From Burkholderia sp. FERM BP-3421 (lineage in GTDB: Bacteria > Pseudomonadota > Gammaproteobacteria > Burkholderiales > Burkholderiaceae), in assembly GCF_028657905.1 (NCBI RefSeq), contig NZ_CP117781.1:1054001-1118000 (forward strand): DNA of 64,000 bases, read 5' to 3'. This document shows positions 60,728 through 64,000 of the stretch, piece by piece; position 1 is the stretch's first letter; the number at the start of each line of letters is the position of its first letter. Position numbers and translations under genes: made by a program. Below the pieces are notes generated by a model. The model did not search any database. It was given only the letters and a program-made list of their open reading frames with translations, and had not been told where the DNA came from.

Positions 60728-63057
60728 ATCCCGGCCAGATCGGCCGTTCCGTGTTGCGCACCGAAGATCTGCCGCTGCTGCGCGGCGAGGCGTGCTATGT
60801 CGGCGATATCAGCGTGCCCGACATGCTGCACGTGGCCTTCGTCAGAAGCCCGTACGCGCATGCGCTGATCCGGCGCATCGATGCGTCGGCGGCGCGCGCG
60901 ATCGACGGCGTGTTCGCGGTGGTGACCGCGGAGCAGATGGCGGGGATGGTCGCCACGCTGCGCATGCCGCTCGGGTTTCCGACGACGGAGCTGCCGGACG
61001 GCATCACGCCCTATGTCCTGACGCCGCACGAGGTGTGCTTCGTCGGCGAGGCGGTGGCGATGGTGCTGGCCCGCTCGCGCTATGTCGCGGAGGACGGGGC
61101 CGCGGCCGTCGAGGTCGACTACGCGCCGCTCGGCGTGGTCGCGGACTGCCGGCAGGCGCTCGACCCGGATGCGCCGAAGGTGCGCCTGGAAGCCGCCGAC
61201 AACGTGCTGAAGCGCTTTCGCGTCGACTACGGCGATTGCGATGCGGCGTTCGACGGCGCGCATCACGTGCTGGGCGTCTCGCTGCACCAGCATCGCGGCG
61301 CCGCGCATCCGATGGAGGGGCGCGGCGTGGTCGCGGCTTACGAGGCGCATCACCGGATGCTGACCGTGTGGTCGTCGACGCAGATGACGCACCAGCTGCA
61401 GGGCGCGCTCGCGGACGTGCTCGGCGTCGCCGAGACGCAGCTGCGCGTCATCGCGCCCGATGTCGGCGGCGGCTTCGGCGCGAAATACCTGGTTTATCCC
61501 GAGGAACTCGCGGTGGCGGCGGTCGCCTGGCACTACCGGCGCGCCGTGAAATGGCTGGAGGATCGGGCCGAGCACTTCGTCGCGACGATCCACGAGCGCG
61601 ACCAGTACTGGGACGTCGAGATCGCCGTCGACGCCGAGGCGCGGATCCTCGGCGTGCGCGGGACGATGGTCCATGACCAGGGCGCGTACACGCCGCAGGG
61701 CATCAACTGCGCGTACAACGCGGCGACCGCGGTCACGGGGCCGTACGTGGTGCCGGCGTTCCGGCTCGACGTCGCGGTGGCGCAGACCAACAAGGTGTAC
61801 ACGATCCCGGTGCGCGGCGCGGGCTATCCGGAGGGCACGTTCGCGATGGAGCGCCTGCTGGATCGCGTGGCGCGCGCGCTGGGCGTGGATCGCGCCGAGG
61901 TGCGCCGCCGCAACCTGATCCCGCCCGAGAAGATGCCCTACGTGAAGCCGCTCAAGGCGCGCTCGGGCAAGCCCATCGTGCTCGACAGCGGCGATTACCC
62001 CGAGGCGCAGCGCCGGGCGCTCGACGCGATCGACTACGCAGGCTTCGACGTGCGGCGGCGCGCGGCGCGCGCGCAAGGCCGCCATCTGGGCATCGGTCTC
62101 GCCAATGCGACGAAGGGCACGGGGCGCGGTCCGTTCGAATCCGCCAGCGTGAAGATTTCCGCCACCGGCCGCATCGTGATCGCCACGGGCGCGATGGCGA
62201 TGGGCCAGGGCCTGCACACCACGCTCGCGCAGATCGTCGCGACCGAGCTGGGCGTCGAGGTCGACGCGATCGAGGTCATCTCGGGCAGCAGCGCCGCGAT
62301 CTCGATGGGCCTCGGCGGCTTCGCGAGCCGCCAGACCATCACGGCCGGCACCTCGGTGCTGCTCGCCGCGCGCGATGTCGCCGACAAGCTGCGGCGGGTC
62401 GGCGCGCGGCGGCTGAAGGTCGAGCCGGCCGACGTCCTGCTCGCCGACGGCCGGGTGTGTGTCGCGGCGGCGCCCGGGCAGGCGGTGACGTACGCCGAGA
62501 TCGCGCGCCTGCTGAACGGCATCCCGGGCTACGACCTGCCGCCGGGCGTGGGGGCGGGGCTGGCGTCCACGCGTTTCTGGGAGCCGGATGCGATGGCGTA
62601 CGCCAACGCTTCGCACGCCTGCGAAGTGGAGGTGGACATCGACACCGGCCACGTGAAGCTGCTGCGCTATGTCGCCGTGCAGGACAGCGGCACGCTCGTC
62701 AACCCGCTGCTCGCGACGGGGCAGGTGCATGGCGGCATCGTGCACGGCATCGGCAACGCGCTGTTCGAGTTCATGCGCTACGACGACGAGGCCCAGCCCC
62801 AGTCCGTGACCTTCGCGGACTACCTGCTGCCGACCTCGACCGACGTGCCCTGGCTCGAGGTGATCTTCATCGAGTCGCCGAGCCCGACCAATCCGCTCGG
62901 CGCGAAGGGCGTCGGCGAGGCGGGGACGATTCCGGTGACCGCCTGCATCGCGTCGGCGATCGACGATGCGCTCGCGGCGTTCGGCGTGCAGGTCGTCGCG
63001 ACGCCCGTGAGCCCCGTGCATCTGGTCGACCAGATCGACGCGGCGCAGGCGTGCTGA
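60715..63057 (+). CDS. Molybdenum hydroxylase large subunit (CoxL/xanthine dehydrogenase family)
   Basis: 780 residues from ATG 60715. IGRSVLRTEDLPLLRGEACY starts the family. Molybdopterin contacts: APDVGGGFGAKYLVYPEELA, IPVRGAGYPEGTFAMERLLD, GAMAMGQGLHTTLAQIVATE and the catalytic glutamate in GAKGVGEAGTIPVTA. The active-site loop reads VRGAGY, not the AYxCSFR of true (form I) CO dehydrogenase, so this is a form-II-like hydroxylase for an aldehyde or N-heterocycle. It works with the two subunits upstream; CoxG lies divergent. No MocA/XdhC-type maturation gene is seen in the window. Confidence 0.93.
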   Translation: MGALNPGQIGRSVLRTEDLPLLRGEACYVGDISVPDMLHVAFVRSPYAHALIRRIDASAARAIDGVFAVVTAEQMAGMVATLRMPLGFPTTELPDGITPYVLTPHEVCFVGEAVAMVLARSRYVAEDGAAAVEVDYAPLGVVADCRQALDPDAPKVRLEAADNVLKRFRVDYGDCDAAFDGAHHVLGVSLHQHRGAAHPMEGRGVVAAYEAHHRMLTVWSSTQMTHQLQGALADVLGVAETQLRVIAPDVGGGFGAKYLVYPEELAVAAVAWHYRRAVKWLEDRAEHFVATIHERDQYWDVEIAVDAEARILGVRGTMVHDQGAYTPQGINCAYNAATAVTGPYVVPAFRLDVAVAQTNKVYTIPVRGAGYPEGTFAMERLLDRVARALGVDRAEVRRRNLIPPEKMPYVKPLKARSGKPIVLDSGDYPEAQRRALDAIDYAGFDVRRRAARAQGRHLGIGLANATKGTGRGPFESASVKISATGRIVIATGAMAMGQGLHTTLAQIVATELGVEVDAIEVISGSSAAISMGLGGFASRQTITAGTSVLLAARDVADKLRRVGARRLKVEPADVLLADGRVCVAAAPGQAVTYAEIARLLNGIPGYDLPPGVGAGLASTRFWEPDAMAYANASHACEVEVDIDTGHVKLLRYVAVQDSGTLVNPLLATGQVHGGIVHGIGNALFEFMRYDDEAQPQSVTFADYLLPTSTDVPWLEVIFIESPSPTNPLGAKGVGEAGTIPVTACIASAIDDALAAFGVQVVATPVSPVHLVDQIDAAQAC

Positions 63058-63115
63058 TGCGCGCCTGCGCCGCGCGGGGGCGGCCGGCGGCCGGCTCAGC
63101 GCGGGGCGCGCCGGC

Positions 63116-63637
63116 TCACCACGGCAGCGTGCACGACGAGCGCGTGGAACTGCCGATCGCGGTCGCGGTGCACTGGCTGCCCATCGGATGCGTGAAGTAG
63201 GTGCGGGTCTCGCCGATCGGCACGAGCGGGTTGACGGGCGGCGGCATGTAGCGGCCGTCGCGGTGATCGGGGCGCGCGTAGCGCAGCCGGTTCTGGTGGA
63301 AGGCGGCGAGTTCCCGCTGCTGGATCTCGAACGCCGTGGTCGGCACGGCGTCCTGCGGCGTGGGCTCGGTCAGATGGCTGGCGATTTCGCGGCGGCGCTG
63401 TTCGGCCGGGCTCGGCGTCGTGAAATCGACGGCCGGGTTGGACGTGGTGTAGGACGCGGCGTCGAGCGGCGAGGCGAAACGCGGCGGCGGCGTCGCGTGC
63501 GCGGCCAGCGCGCCGTGCGCCTGGGTGTGTTCGACGTTGAACAGGTTGACGGCGACGGGGGCGGAGGCCGGCATGGCCTGGGCCGCGGCGGCGTGGAGCA
63601 GGGCGGCCGCGATAACGGCGCGCGTGATCGGATGCAT
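63116..63637 (-). CDS. Secreted hypothetical protein
   Basis: 173 residues with a signal peptide (TRAVIAAALLHAAAAQAMPA). The mature part is rich in Pro, Thr and Ala with a charged helix PAEQRRREIASHLTEP and EIQQRELAAFHQNRLRYARP. It ends GSQCTATAIGSSTRSSCTLP with two cysteines. It resembles the DUF4148-neighbourhood small exported proteins of Burkholderia in style only; no family recognised. Confidence 0.65.
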   Translation of the reverse strand: MHPITRAVIAAALLHAAAAQAMPASAPVAVNLFNVEHTQAHGALAAHATPPPRFASPLDAASYTTSNPAVDFTTPSPAEQRRREIASHLTEPTPQDAVPTTAFEIQQRELAAFHQNRLRYARPDHRDGRYMPPPVNPLVPIGETRTYFTHPMGSQCTATAIGSSTRSSCTLPW

Positions 63638-64000
63638 GACGGGAGGCTCGCGCGTAAACAGAGGGGGCGGGAGCTTCGAGCCCGTGGCTGGCGGCGCGGA
63701 GGCGAACCGGCGGGATGCGGGGGCGTGGCTGAGGCTCGAAGACTGGCTCGTATTATTACATAAATATTACAAACTATTTTCGACCTCGACCGAGACGTGC
63801 GCTAAACAGGTCGCGCGCTCGCGCAACATCGGATCCGACGAAACCGGCGCGCTCGCGCGCGTGGTTGCACCCTGCGGCGCGCGTGCGTGGGCGGCGGCGC
63901 GTGGCGGAGGCGGCGCGCGCGATGGCGTGAAAGCGGGGCCGGAGGGGCGGCGATTCGTACGTGGCCCATTGCGACCGACGCGCCGCGCGCGGGCCGACCT
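63638..64000. other. Terminal gap of window
   Basis: 363 bases to the window end with no supported gene. A short AT-rich segment (ATTATTACATAAATATTACA, 63752-63771) probably belongs to the promoter of the minus-strand gene at 63637. An open frame 63188-63763 is antisense to that gene and is not supported. Confidence 0.4.

Noticed and set aside
60715..63057. True CO dehydrogenase
   Set aside because: The AYxCSFR active-site loop that binds the Cu-Mo centre is absent.

Overview
The window is high-GC (roughly two thirds G+C by eye) Gram-negative chromosomal DNA. Gene content points to Burkholderia: DUF4148, DUF3331, DUF3348, DUF802 and DUF2894 proteins, an IrlRS/Czc-type metal efflux locus, a VgrG remnant and a Pseudomonas/Burkholderia-type carnitine operon. 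Species cannot be fixed from sequence alone.

Layout. 1-1206: start of an MFS exporter gene and a cupin gene, both on the minus strand. 1647-10049: a plus-strand run with several overlapping or nearly touching genes: methyltransferase, KamA-type radical SAM aminomutase, metallo-beta-lactamase-fold hydrolase, FAD/NAD(P)-binding protein, MaiA/GST-like protein, AhpD-like secreted protein and BenE-like transporter. It looks like an uncharacterised small-molecule pathway. 10570-12200: two tandem paralogous secreted proteins, each behind the same leader hairpin. 12270-17690: a mobile-element graveyard with IS110 remnants at both ends, an IS3 remnant, a broken vgrG, a beta-helix lipoprotein gene of different base composition and a broken MmyB-type regulator. 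18075-22504: the complete carnitine operon caiX-cdhC-cdhA-cdhB-hocS. 22613-28246: an M3 peptidase, then divergent metE/metR. 28606-30054: an unknown secreted protein.

30634-35983: four overlapping genes, DUF3348-DUF802-OmpA-DUF2894. The DUF802 protein has a MotA/ExbB-like membrane domain and a very long, internally duplicated tail. The OmpA protein has a MotB/ZorB-like N-terminal transmembrane helix with an aspartate. Together they look like an uncharacterised ion-driven motor related in architecture to Zorya ZorAB. This is the best candidate for an undescribed system here.

36158-41794: a heptanucleotide tandem repeat upstream of panE, an alpha/beta hydrolase, small secreted proteins, LysR/GNAT debris, an SDR and a DUF3331 protein. 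42116-51541: czcCBA with its two-component system, in which the response regulator carries an in-frame amber codon. Three CusR-like dyads lie at the operon promoter and at neighbouring small secreted-protein genes. 51599-57788: an APH(6)-like kinase, a GH92 lipoprotein, a methyltransferase, a GNAT and an unknown protein. 58173-63057: a CoxG gene (also with an amber codon, in nearly the same 12-base context) divergent from a CoxM-CoxS-CoxL type molybdenum hydroxylase operon. 63116-63637: a last secreted hypothetical protein.

No rRNA, tRNA or CRISPR array was seen. Residue alignments are by eye; no database search was run.
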